Shown here piece by piece: positions 1-11,563 of a stretch of DNA of 64,000 bases. Positions within the stretch are counted from its first letter, which is position 1. Each line of letters begins with the position of its first letter. The translations under genes and the position numbers were made by a program. A model generated the notes under the pieces. That model made no database searches, was not told the origin of the DNA, and worked only from the letters and a program-made list of their open reading frames with translations. Source of the DNA: Euonymus europaeus. Taxonomy: Eukaryota > Streptophyta > Magnoliopsida > Celastrales > Celastraceae. The DNA lies in contig OY756972.1 of assembly GCA_963580455.1 (NCBI GenBank), positions 10,989,001-11,053,000 on the forward strand, read 5' to 3'.

Positions 1-3000
1 CTTATACTCATAAAATTTGACATATAAGAACAATAAAAAAATGTACACCGAGCAACTTTGATGGTCCGAAGTTGCTAAACTCTCTCTATGGATGAGCTTT
101 TAACGGTTTTGTCCATTTGTCATAAAAGTTGGTGTTTTGGCATCGAAATAATCATTGAAGCTTGTATTAAAAAAAATTTACATAGAAGAACAATAAAAAT
201 GTACAGAGAGGAACTTTGATGGTCCGAAGTTGCTCAACTCCCTCTATGGAGGAGCTTTTAGCGGTTTTGTCCATTTGTCATAAAAGTTGGTGTTTTGGCA
301 TCGAAATAATCTATGAAGCTTATACTCATAAAATTTGACATATAAGAACAATAAAAAGTGTACACCGAGCAACTTTGATGGTCCGAAGTTGCTCAACGCT
401 CTCTATGGAGGAGCTTTTAACGGTTTTGTCCATTTGTCATAGAAAGTTGGTGTTTTGGCATCGAAATAATCTAGCAAGCTTATACTCATAAAATTTCACA
501 TATAAGAACAATAAAAATTGTACACCGAGCAACTTTGATGGTCCGAAGTTGCTCAACGCTCTCTATGGAGGAGCTTTTAACGGTTTTGTCCATTTGTCAT
601 AGAAAGTTGGTGTTTTGCATCGAAATAATCTAGCAAGATTATACTCATAAAATTTCACATATAAGAACAATAAAAATTGCACACCGAGCAACTTTGATGG
701 TCCGAAGTTGCTCAACTCCCTCTATGGAGGAGCTTTTAGCGGTTTTGTCCATTTGTCATAAAAGTTGGTGTTTTGGCATCGAAATAATCTATGAAGCTTA
801 TACTCATAAAATTTGACATATAAGAACAATAAAAATTGTACACCGAGCAACTTTGATGGTCCGAAGTTGCTCAACTCTCTCTATGGAGGAGCTTTTAACG
901 GTTTTATCCATTTGTCATAGAAAGTTGGTGTGTTGGAATCGAAATAATCTTGGAAGCTTGTATTAATAAAATTTTACGTAGAAGAACAATAAAAAGTGTA
1001 CATAGAAGAAGTTTGATGGTCCGAAGTTGCTCAACTCTCTCTATAAATGAGCTTTTAACGGTTTTGTCCATTTGTCATAAAAGTTAGTGTTTTGGCATCG
1101 AAATAATCTATGAAGCTTATACTCATAAAATTTGACATATAAGAACAATAAAAAGTGTACACCGAGAAACTTTGATGGTCCGAAGTTGTTCAACTCTCTC
1201 TATGGAGGAGCTTTTAACGGTTTTGTCAATTTGTCATAGAAAGTTGGTGTGTTGGAATCGAAATGATCTTGGAAGCTTGTATTAATAAAATTTTACGTAG
1301 AAGAACAGTAAAAAGTGTACATAGAGCAACTTTGATGTGCCGAAGTTGCTCAACTCTCTCTATAAATGAGCTTTTAACGGTTTTGTCCATTTGTCATAAA
1401 AGTTGGTGTTTTGGCATCGAAATAATCTATGAAGCTTATACTCATAAAATTTGACATATAAGAACAATAAAAAGTGTACACCGAGAAACTTTGATGGTCC
1501 GAAGTTGTTCAACTCTCTCTATGGAGGAGCTTTTAACGGTTTTATCCATTTGTCATAGAAAGTTGGTGTTTTGGAATCCAAATAATCTTGGAAGCTTGTA
1601 TTAATAAAATTTTACATAGAAGAACAGTAAAAAGTGTACATAGAGCAACTTTGATGTGCCGAAGTTGCTCAACTCTCTCTATGGATGGGCATTTAACGGT
1701 TTTGTCCATTTGTCATAAAAGTTGGTGTTTTGTCATCGAAATAATCTAGGAAGCTTATACTCTTAAAATTAGACATATAAGAACAATAAAAATTGTACAC
1801 CGAGCAACTTTGATGGTCCGAAGTTGCTCAACTCTCTCTATGGAGGAGCTTTTAACGGTTTTATCCATTTGTCATAGAAAGTTGGTGTGTTGGAATCGAA
1901 ATAATCTTGGAAGCTTGTATTAATAAAATTTTACGTAGAAGAACAATAAAAAGTGTACATAGAAGAAGTTTGATGGTCCGAAGTTGCTCAACTCTCTTTA
2001 TAAATGAGCTTTTAATGGTTTTGTCCATTTGTCATAAAAGTTGGTGTTTTGGCATCGAAATAGTCTATGAAGCTTATACTCATAAAATTTGACATATAAG
2101 AACAATAAAAAGTGTACACCGAGAAACTTTGATGGTCCGAAGTTGTTCAACTCTCTCTATGGAGGAGCTTTTAACGGTTTTGTCAATTTGTCATAGAAAG
2201 TTGGTGTGTTGGAATCGAAATAATCTTGGAAGCTTGTATTAATAAAATTTTACGTAGAAGAACAGTAAAAAGTGTACATAGAGCAACTTTGATGTGCCGA
2301 AGTTGCTCAACTCTCTCTATAAATGAGCTTTTAACGGTTTTGTCCATTTGTCATAAAAGTTGGTGTTTTGCATCGAAATAATCTAGCAAACTTATACTCA
2401 TAAAGTTTCACAAATAAGAACAATAAAAATTGCACACCGAGCAACTTTGATGGTCCGAAGTTGCTCAACTCCCTCTATGGAGGAGCTTTTAGCGGTTTTG
2501 TCCATTTGTCATAAAAGTTGGTGTTTTGGCATCGAAATAATCTATGAAGCTTATACTCATAAAATTTGACATATAAGAACAATAAAAATTGTACACCAAG
2601 CAACTTTGATGGTCCGAAGTTGCTCAACTCTCTCTATGGAGGAGCTTTTAACGGTTTTATCCATTTGTCATAGAAAGTTGGTGTGTTGGAATCGAAATAA
2701 TCTTGGAAGCTTGTATTAATAAAATTTTACGTAGAAGAACAATAAAAAGTGTACATAGAAGAAGTTTGATGGTCCGAAGTTGCTCAACTCTCTCTATAAA
2801 TGAGCTTTTAACGGTTTTGTCCATTTGTCATAAAAGTTGGTGTTTTGGCATCGAAATAATCTATGAAGCTTATACTCATAAAATTTGACATATAAGAACA
2901 ATAAAAAGTGTACACCGAGAAACTTTGATGGTCCGAAGTTGTTCAACTCTCTATATGGAGGAGCTTTTAACGGTTTTGTCAATTTGTCATAGAAAGTTGG

Positions 3001-3294
3001 TGTGTTGGAATCGAAATAATCTTGGAAGCTTGTATTAATAAAATTTTACGTAGAAGAACAGTAAAAAGTGTACATAGAGCAACTTTGATGTGCCGAAGTT
3101 GCTCAACTCTCTCTATAAATGAGCTTTTAACGGTTTTGTCCATTTGTCATAAAAGTTGGTGTTTTGGCATCGAAATAATCTATGAAGCTTATACTCATAA
3201 AATTTGACATATAAGAACAATAAAAAGTGTACACCGAGAAACTTTGATGGTCCGAAGTTGTTCAACTCTCTCTATGGAGGAGCTTTTAACGGTT

Positions 3295-6200
3295 TTGTCC
3301 ATTTGTCATAGAAAGTTGGTGTTTTGGATCGAAATAATCTAGGAAGCTTATACTCCTAAAATTTGACATATAAGAACAATAAAAATTATACACCGAGCAA
3401 CTTCGATGGTCCGAAGTTGCTCAACTCTCTCTATGGAGAAGCTTTTAACGGTTTTGTCAATTTGTCATAGAAAGTTGGTGCTTTGGCATCGAAATAATCT
3501 AGGAAGCTTATACTCTTAAAATTTGACATATAAAAACAGTAAAAATTGTACACCGAGCAACTTTGATGGTCCGAAGTTGCTCAACTCTCTCTATGGAGGA
3601 GCTTTTAACAGTTTTTTCCATTTGTCATAGAAAGTTGGTGTGTTGGAATCGAAATAATCTTGGAAGCTTTTATTAATAAAATTTTACATAGAAGAACAAC
3701 AAAAAGTGTACATAAAGGAACTTTGATGGTCCGAAGTTGCTCAACTCTCTCTATGGATGAGCTTTTAACGGTTTTGTCCATTTGTCATAGAAATTTGGTG
3801 TTTTGGCATCGAAATAATCTATGAAGCTTATACTCATAAAATTTGACATATAAGAACAATAAAAAGTGTACACCGAGCAACTTTGATGGTCCGAAGTTGC
3901 TCAAATCTCTCTATGGAGGAGCTTTTAACGGTTTTGTCCATTTGTCATAGAAAGTTGGTGTTTTGGCATTGAAATAATCTAGGAAGCTTATGCTCTTAAA
4001 ATTTGACATATAAGAACAATAAAAATTGTACACCGAGCAACTTTGATGGTCCGAAGTTACTCAACTCTCTCTATGGAAGGGCTTTTAACGGTTTTATCCA
4101 TTTGTCATAGAAAGTTGGAGTTTTGCAATCGAAATAATCTTGGAAGCTTGTATTAATAAAATTTTACATAGAAGAACAATAAAAATGTGCATAGAGGAAC
4201 CTTGATGGTCCGAAGTTGCTCAACTCCCTCTATGGAGGAGCTTTTAGCGGTTTTGTCCATTTGTCATAAAAGTTGGTGTTTTGGCATCGAAATAATCTAT
4301 GAAGCTTATAATCATAAAATTTGACATATAAGAACAATAAAAATTGTACACCGAGCAACTTTGATGGTCCGAAGTTGCTCAACTCTATCTATGGAGGAGC
4401 TTTTAACGGTTTTATCCATTTGTCATAGAAAGTTGGTGTGTTGGAATCGAAATAATCCTGGAAGCTTATACTCTTAAAATTTGACATATAAGAACAATAA
4501 AAATTGTACACCGAGCAACTTTGATGGTCCGAAGTTGCTCAACTCTCTCTATGGAAGAGGATTTAACGGTTTTATCCATTTGTCATAGAAAGTTGGTGTT
4601 TTGGAATCGAAATAATCATGGAAGCTTGTATTAATAAAATTTTACATAGAAGAACAATAAAAATGTACAGAGAGGAACTTTGATGGTCCGAAGTTGCTCA
4701 ACTCCCTCTATGGAGGAGCTTTTAGCGGTTTTGTCCATTTGTCATAAAAGTTGGTGTTTTGGCATCGAAATAATCTATGAAGCTTATACTCATAAAATTT
4801 GACATATAAGAACAATAAAAAGTGTACACCGAGCAACTTTGATGGTCCGAAGTTGCTCAACTCTCTCTATGGAGGAGCTTTTAACGGTTTTGTCCATTTG
4901 TCATAGAAAGTTGGTGTTTTGGCATCGAAATAATCTAGGAAGCTTATACTCTTAAAATTGGAAATATAAGAACAATAATAATTGTTCACCGAGCAACTTT
5001 AATTGTCCGAAGTTTCTCAACTCTCTCTATGGAGGAGCTTTTAACGGTTTTATCCATTTGTCATAGAAAGTTGGTGTTTTGGCATCGAAATAATCTAGGA
5101 AGCTTATACTCTTAACATTGGAAATATAAGAACAATAAAAATTGTTCACCGAGCAACTTTAATGGTTCGAAGTTGCTCAACTCTCTCTATGGAGGAGCTT
5201 TTAACGGTTTTGTCCATTTGTCATAGAAAGTTGGTGTTTTGGATCGAAATAATCTAGGAAGCTTATACTCCTAAAATTTGACATATAAGAACAATAAAAA
5301 TTATACACCGAGCAACTTTGATGGTCCGAAGTTGCTCAACTCTCTCTATGGAGAATCTTTTAACGGTTTTGTCTATTTGTCATAGAAAGTTGGTGCTTTG
5401 GCATCAAAATAATCTAGGAAGCTTATACTCTTAAAATTTGACATATAAAAACAGTAAAAATTATACACCGAGCAACTTTGATGGTCCGAAGTTGCTCAAC
5501 TCTCTCTATGGAGGAGCTTTTAACAGTTTTATCTATTTGTCATAGAAAGTTGGTGTGTTGGAATCGAAATAATCTTGAAAGCTTTTATTAATAAAATTTT
5601 ACATAGAAGAACAACAAAAAGTGTACATAAAGGAACTTTGATGGTCCGAAGTTGCTCAACTCTCTCTATGGATGAGCTTTTAACGGTTTTGTCCATTTGT
5701 CATAGAAATTTGGTGTTTTGGCATCGAAATAATCTATGAAGCTTATACTCATAAAATTTGACATATAAGAAAAATAAAAAGTGTACACCGAGCAACTTTG
5801 ATGGTCCGAAGTTGCTCAAATCTCTCTATGGAGTAGCTTTTAACGGTTTTGTCCATTTGTCATAGAAAGTTGGTGTTTTGGCATTGAAATAATCTAGGAA
5901 GCTTATGCTCTTAAAATTTGACATATAAGAACAATAAAAATTGTACACCGAGCAACTTTGATGGTCCGAAGTTACTCAACTCTCTCTATGGAAGGGCTTT
6001 TAACGATTTTATCCATTTGTCATAGAAAGTTGGAGTTTTGCAATCGAAATAATCTTGGAAGCTTGTATTAATAAAATTTTACATAGAAGAACAATAAAAA
6101 TGTGCATAGAGGAACTTTGATGGTCCGAAGTTGCTCAACTCCCTCTATGGAGGAGCTTTTAGCGGTTTTGTCCATTCGTCATAAAAGTTGGTGTTTTGGC

Positions 6201-7345
6201 ATCGAAATAATCTATGAAGCTTATAATCATAAAATTTGACATATAAGAACAATAAAAATTGTACACCGAGCAACTTTGATGGTCCGAAGTTGCTCAACTC
6301 TCTCTATGGAGGAGCTTTTAACGGTTTTATCCATTTGTCATAGAAAGTTGGTGTGTTGGAATCGAAATAATACTGGAAGCTTATACTCTTAAAATTTGAC
6401 ATATAAGAATAATAAAAATTGTACACCGAGCAACTTTGATGGTCCGAAGTTGCTCCACTCTCTCTATGGAAGAGGATTTAACGGTTTTATCCATTTGTCA
6501 TAGAAAGTTGGTGTTTTGGAATCAAAATAATCATGGAAGCTTGTATTAATAAAATTTTACATAGAAGAACAATAAAAATGTACAGAGAGGAACTTTGATG
6601 GTCCGAAGTTGCTCAACTCCCTCTATGGAGGAGCTTTTAGCGGTTTTGTCCATTTGTCATAAAAGTTGGTGTTTTGGCATCGAAATAATCTATGAAGCTT
6701 ATACTCATAAAATTTGACATATAAGAACAATAAAAAGTGTACACCGAGCAACTTTGATGGTCCGAAGTTGCTCAACTCTCTCTATGGAGGAGCTTTTAAC
6801 GGTTTTGTCCATTTGTCATAGAAAGTTGGTGTTTTGGCATCGAAATAATCTAGGAAGCTTATACTCTTAAAATTGGAAATATAAGAACAATAATAATTGT
6901 TCACCGAGCAACTTTAATGGTCCGAAGTTGCTCAACTCTCTCTATGGAGGAGATTTTAACGGTTTTGTCCATTTGTCATAGAAAGTTGGTGTTTTGGCAT
7001 CGAAATAATCTAGGAAGCTTATACTCTTAACATTGGAAATATAAGAACAATAAAAATTGTTCACCGAGCAACTTTAATGGTTCGAAGTTGCTCAACTCTC
7101 TCTATGGAGGAGCTTTTAACGGTTTTGTCCATTTGTCATTGAAAGTTGGTGTTTTGGCATCGAAATAATCTAGGAAGCTTATACTCCTAAAATTTGACAT
7201 ATAAGAACAATAAAAATTATACACGGAGCAACTTTGATGGTCCGAAGTTGCTCAACTCTCTCTATGGAGAAGCTTTTAACTGTTTTGTCTATTTGTCATA
7301 GAAAGTTGGTGCTTTGGCATCGAAATAGTCTAGGAAGCTTATACT
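3295..7345. repeat. Higher-order repeat, 12-monomer unit of 1,915 bp (two copies plus a partial third)
   Basis: Private variants recur at a constant 1,915-bp spacing. Examples are the shortened TTTTGGATCG box (about 3322 and 5237), GGTGCTTTGGCATC (about 3478 and 5393), GAAGAACAACAAAAAGTG (about 3690 and 5605) and AAAAATGTGCATAGAGG (about 4181 and 6096). Copy 1 is about 3295-5210 and copy 2 about 5210-7125. A partial third copy follows to about 7345, again with the GGTGCTTTGG variant. Edges are approximate because neighbouring monomers are so similar. Confidence 0.85.
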
Positions 7346-9702
7346 CTTAAAATTTGACATATAAGAACAATAAAAAGTGTACACCGAGAAACTTTGATGG
7401 TCCGAAGTTGTTCAACTCTCTCTATGGAGGAGCTTTTAACGGTTTTATCCATTTGTCATAGAAAGTTGGTGTTTTGGAATCCAAATAAGCTTGGAAGCTT
7501 GTATTAATAAAATTTTACATAGAAGAACAGTAAAAAGTGTACATAGAGCAACTTTGATGTGCCGAAGTTGCTCAACTCTCTCTATGGATGGGCTTTTAAC
7601 GGTTTTATCCATTTGTCATAGAAAGTTGGTGTGTTGGAATCGAAATAATCTTGGAAGCTTGTATTAATAAAATTTTACATAGAAGAACAATAAAAAGTGT
7701 ACATAGAGCAACTTTGATGGTCCGAAGTTGCTCAACTCTCTCTATGGAGGAGCTTATAACGGTTTTGTCCATTTGTCATAGAAAGTTGGTGTTTTGGAAT
7801 CGAAATAATCTTGGAAGCTTGTATTAATAAAATTTTACATAGAAGAACAGTAAAAAGTGTATATAGAGCAACTTTGATGTGCCGAAGTTGCACAACTCTC
7901 TCTATGGATGATCTTTTAACGGTTTTGTCCATTTGTCATAAAAGTTGGTGTTTTGTCATCGAAATAATCTATGAAGCTTATACTCATAAAAGTTAACATA
8001 TAAGAACAATAAAAAGTGTATACCGAGCGACTTTGATGGTCCGAAGTTGCTCAACTCTCTCTAAGGAGGGGCTTTTAACGGTTTTATCCATTTGTCATAG
8101 AAAGTTGGTGTGTTGGAATCGAAATAATCTTGGAAGCTTATACTCTTAAAATTTGACATATAAGAACAATAAAAATTGTACACCGAGCAACTTTGATGGT
8201 CCGAAGTTGCTCAACTCTCTCTATGGAAGAGTATTTAACGGTTTTATCCATTTGTCATAGAAAGTTGGTGTTTTTGAATCGAAATAATCATGGAAGCTTG
8301 TATTAATAAAATTTTACATAGAAGAACAATAAAAATGTACAGAGAGGAACTTTGATGGTCCGAAGTTGCTCAACTCCCTCTATGGAGGAGCTTTTAGCGG
8401 TTTTGTCCATTTGTCATAAAAGTTGGTGTTTTGGCATCGAAATAATCTATGAAGCTTATACTCATAAAATTTGACATATAAGAACAATAAAAAGTGTACA
8501 CCGAGCAACTTTGATGGTCCGAAGTTGCTCAACGCTCTCTATGGAGGAGCTTTTAACGGTTTTGTCCATTTGTCATAGAAAGTTGGTGTTTTGGCATCGA
8601 AATAATCTAGCAAGCTTATACTCATAAAATTTCACATATAAGAACAATAAAAATTGTACACCGAGCAACTTTGATGGTCCGAAGTTGCTCAACTCCCTCC
8701 ATGGAGGAGCTTTTAGCGGTTTTGTCCATTTGTCATAAAAGTTGGTGTTTTGGCATCGAAATAATCTATGAAGCTTATACTCATAAAATTTGACATATAA
8801 GAACAATAAAAATTGTACACCGAGCAACTTTGATGGTCCGAAGTTGCTCAACTCTCTCTATGGAGGAGCTTTTAACGGTTTTATCCATTTGTCATAGAAA
8901 GTTGGTGTGTTGGAATCGAAATAATCTTGGAAGCTTGTATTAATAAACTTTTACGTAGAAGAACAATAAAAAGTGTACATAGAAGAAGTTTGATGGTCTG
9001 AAGTTGCTCAACTCTTTCTATAAATGAGCTTTTAACGGTTTTGTCCATTTGTCATAAAAGTTGGTGTTTTGGCATCGAAATAATCTATGAAGCTTATACA
9101 CATAAAATTTGACATATAAGAACAATAAAAAGTGTACACCGAGAAACTTTGATGGTCCGAAGTTGTTCAACTCTCTCTATGGAGGAGCTTTTAACGGTTT
9201 TATCCATTTGTCATAGAAAGTTGGTGTTTTGGAATCCAAATAATCTTGGAAGCTTGTATTAATAAAATTTTACATAGAAGAACAGTAAAAAGTGTACATA
9301 GAGCAACTTTGATGTGCCGAAGTTGCTCAACTCTCTCTATGGATGGGCTTTTAACGGTTTTGTCCATTTGCCATAAAAGTTGGTGTTTTGGCATCGAAAT
9401 AATCTATGAAGCTTATACTCATAAAATTTGACATATAAGAACAATAAAAAGTGTACACCGAGAAACGTTGATGGTCCGAAGTTGCTTAACTCTCTCTATG
9501 GAGGAGCTTTTAACGGTTTTGTCCATTTGTCATAAAAGTTGGTGTTTTGGCATCGAAATAATCTATGAAGCTTATACTCATAAAATTTGACATATAAGAA
9601 CAATAAAAAGTGTACACCGATCAACTTTGATGGTCCAATATTGCTCAACTCTCTCTATGGAGGAGCTTTTAGCGGTTTTGTCCATTTGTCATAAAAGTTG
9701 GT

Positions 9703-9707
9703 GTTTT
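9703..9707. repeat. Target-site duplication, left copy (GTTTT)
   Basis: The 5 bases before the 5' LTR are GTTTT, identical to 18787-18791 after the 3' LTR. Five bases is the usual duplication made by copia integrases. Removing the element and one copy of GTTTT rebuilds an ordinary satellite monomer (GTTGGTGTTTTGGCATCG), which confirms both element ends. Confidence 0.95.
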
Positions 9708-10037
9708 TGTTGAAGCATAGGTTTCAAGCTTAAGTTTGATGAATTTCGAAAATGCTAAGTGGCTGAATACGTGTGTGAAATACTTAATTCATGTAGCCTT
9801 GATTCTATATATGGTAATTCATGTGATCTTAGTCTTATATTTATGATCTGCACTTTAATAATTGATCAAAACATTCTCATATATATAGGCACGTTTTTCT
9901 TTCATATAGTTGTCATATATGTGTTTCATTTATGGAAACTAACTTGTGTTGACAAAAATGTTAGAAATCCTTTTTGGATTATCTTTTGAAAGTTTGTAGG
10001 CATGGAATATGGAAAGAAATCATGAAAAGTTCAGGAA

Positions 10038-10094
10038 TTCAATTCTTATGGAAAGAGATCAAGAAAGGTTCAATTCTTATGGAAAGAGATCAAG
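10038..10094 (+). promoter_or_regulatory. U3 direct repeat, two 26-bp copies at 31-bp period
   Basis: Two perfect 26-bp copies lie at 10038-10063 and 10069-10094; each starts TTCAATTCTTATGG and ends GAGATCAAG. They lie about 180-240 bp upstream of the TATA box, where LTR enhancers usually sit. The same pair is at 17348-17404 in the 3' LTR. An enhancer role is inference only. Confidence 0.5.
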
Positions 10095-10277
10095 TCTTGC
10101 ATTCCATATGTAAAGAATCAAAAGGTGATCAAGTTTTATGGAAAGATAACACAAGAAGAGCATGGAATTGTCATTTTTCTACCGTATGGAAGGAAAATCC
10201 GAATTTCAACTAAAAAGAAGATCATGAGATCAACATCAAATCAAGGAGAAGATCAATCCCAGCCGTTGGAGGGTTTT

Positions 10278-10288
10278 CTATATATAAG
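10278..10288 (+). promoter_or_regulatory. Candidate TATA box of the 5' LTR promoter
   Basis: CTATATATAAG is a good plant TATA element in a sensible place, about 570 bp into the LTR. Transcription would be expected to start some 25-35 bp downstream, near 10310-10320, leaving a long R-U5 of about 1.16 kb. Another TATA-like run (ATATATATAGG, near 9880) is a weaker alternative. The 3' LTR carries the same box at 17588-17598. Confidence 0.5.
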
Positions 10289-11479
10289 AAGAGATCTTGA
10301 CCATTGGTGACATTCTGGAACATCAAGAAGATTCACTCAAGAAGGAAACATGATCGAGATGAAGACTTATTCAAGCTTACAAGAAAGGAAACGAGATCAT
10401 GAAGAATTCTCTTAGGAGAATTGAAAAGGAAAGCCAATCTTCATTGTGTCAAATTATGTGTGATTAGCCAAAATCCCATAAACACAAATACTAGCCTATC
10501 CTAGCCGATTCTCCTACATCTTCAATACCTAATTTTCGTCCGTTTTCCTTCTCCAAAAAGATTTCACCAAGAATCATTCCTTTCTCACCTCAAATGAGCC
10601 GTTGGACCTGAGCCTATTTAATCAATCATTCTCTATAAGTCCAACTAAGAAAGCTTGCTGCGTTCTAACCTTATTCTCTCTAATTTCAAGCCAAAAACGT
10701 TCTTGAAGCCCTATTGTTACTATCTTGAGTTCTCATCTTCCTAAAACCAATTTTGAGAGAGCCTATCTTGCCAATACTGCCAATACTCAGCCATACTTTG
10801 AGCTTTGCATACTTTGAACGTTATTTCTCATATCTAGCTATCAAAGAGCCATCCTTGAGCCAAAGCCATTATACACATTGAGTCAAGTATCATATTTGCT
10901 TATTGAATTGTGAGGGTTCGTTGATTCAGCCATAAAATCAACAAGATTGTAACTTGTACTTTGAAGTGCATTCATAGTGGAGGTGTTGGCAAGTCCCTTT
11001 GAAGGAGGGCCGTGGATGTACTCAGTTTGAGGAACCACGTAAAAATCTCGGTGTCATCTCTCTATCTCTTTATTATTTCGTATTTGTGATTATTACTTAG
11101 ACAACAAAAGTTTTCAAAATCACAAAAGAGTTAGAATTCAGTAAATTGAAATTGGTTTGATTAATCAGGGTGTTAAAGATTAAGAAAACAAAATTTTCAT
11201 ATTGTTTTATATTGTGTTGTTATGACTAACTATCTCATTCAAGTGTGCAGACTATATTACACATTCATCATCATTTGGAGTGCTACAAGAATTGGTTCTT
11301 CAAGTTTCTATAATCGGTTAAATTAGAAATTTATTGTTGTTTTGTTTGTGAACTTATTTGTTATATCTTGTGCATTGAGTTGTCATATTATACTATTTGT
11401 GATCAAGACCATTTTAACTAAAAAGTAGACATAGTCTTAATTCACCCCCCCTCTTAAGTCTAGAAACGATCCTAACAAG

Positions 11480-11494
11480 TTGTATCGGAGCAGG
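11480..11494 (+). other. Primer binding site, degenerate match to initiator Met-tRNA
   Basis: Two bases after the 5' LTR comes TTGTATCGGAGCAGG. Most plant copia elements have TGGTATCAGAGC here, complementary to the 3' end of initiator methionine tRNA. This site differs from that at two of the first twelve positions and lacks one C further on, so priming may be weaker or the family may have its own version. The untranslated leader then runs to the gag start at 11564. Confidence 0.75.
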
Positions 11495-11563
11495 TTTAGT
11501 GCATTAAGAAGTAATTTGTCTTGTGCATATTGTGTGATTTATTTGATTGTTTGATCATTCTAC

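Larger units (their letters stand above)
1..9707. repeat. Tandem satellite array, left arm (about 160-bp monomer)
   Basis: About 61 head-to-tail monomers of about 159-160 bp fill this stretch with no other sequence. A typical unit starts at AAGCTT, runs through an A-rich part (ACATATAAGAACAATAAAAA), a dyad around GATGGTCCGAAG, a CTCTCTCTATGGAGGAGC box, and ends in GTTGGTGTTTTGGCATCG. A CATAAAAG variant is 1 bp shorter than the CATAGAAAG form. Several subtypes alternate: units beginning AAGCTTGTATTAATAAAA, usually after a GGAATCG box, and units beginning AAGCTTATACTCATAAAA or ...CTCTTAAAA. Variants such as GTGTGTTGGAATC, GATGTGCCGAAG and CATAGAAGAAGTTTG are common here and rare or absent in the right arm. 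A block at about 1790-2365 recurs at about 2586-3161 (796 bp on) and resembles 830-1405. No gene is visible; open frames inside the repeats are by-products of the repetition. Confidence 0.97.
9708..11477 (+). repeat. 5' LTR of the copia element
   Basis: It begins TGTTGAAGC and ends CCTAACA, giving TG...CA termini with a 4-bp terminal inverted repeat TGTT/AACA. Read by eye against the 3' LTR (offset 7,310) it differs at 9976, 10184, 10351, 10438, 11039, 11281, 11375 and 11419, plus one extra T at 11452 inside a C run. Half of the substitutions are transitions. Short open frames inside it (for example 9759-9989) are duplicated in the other LTR and look fortuitous. Confidence 0.96.

Noticed and set aside
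1..9707. CRISPR-like array
   Set aside because: The repetition is head-to-tail of whole 160-bp units with no unique spacers, next to a plant retrotransposon.
9759..10310. Short open frames inside the LTRs (9759-9989, 9974-10213, 10125-10310 and the 3' LTR equivalents)
   Set aside because: They are non-coding LTR sequence duplicated in both LTRs, overlapping the U3 repeats and TATA region. No recognisable product.
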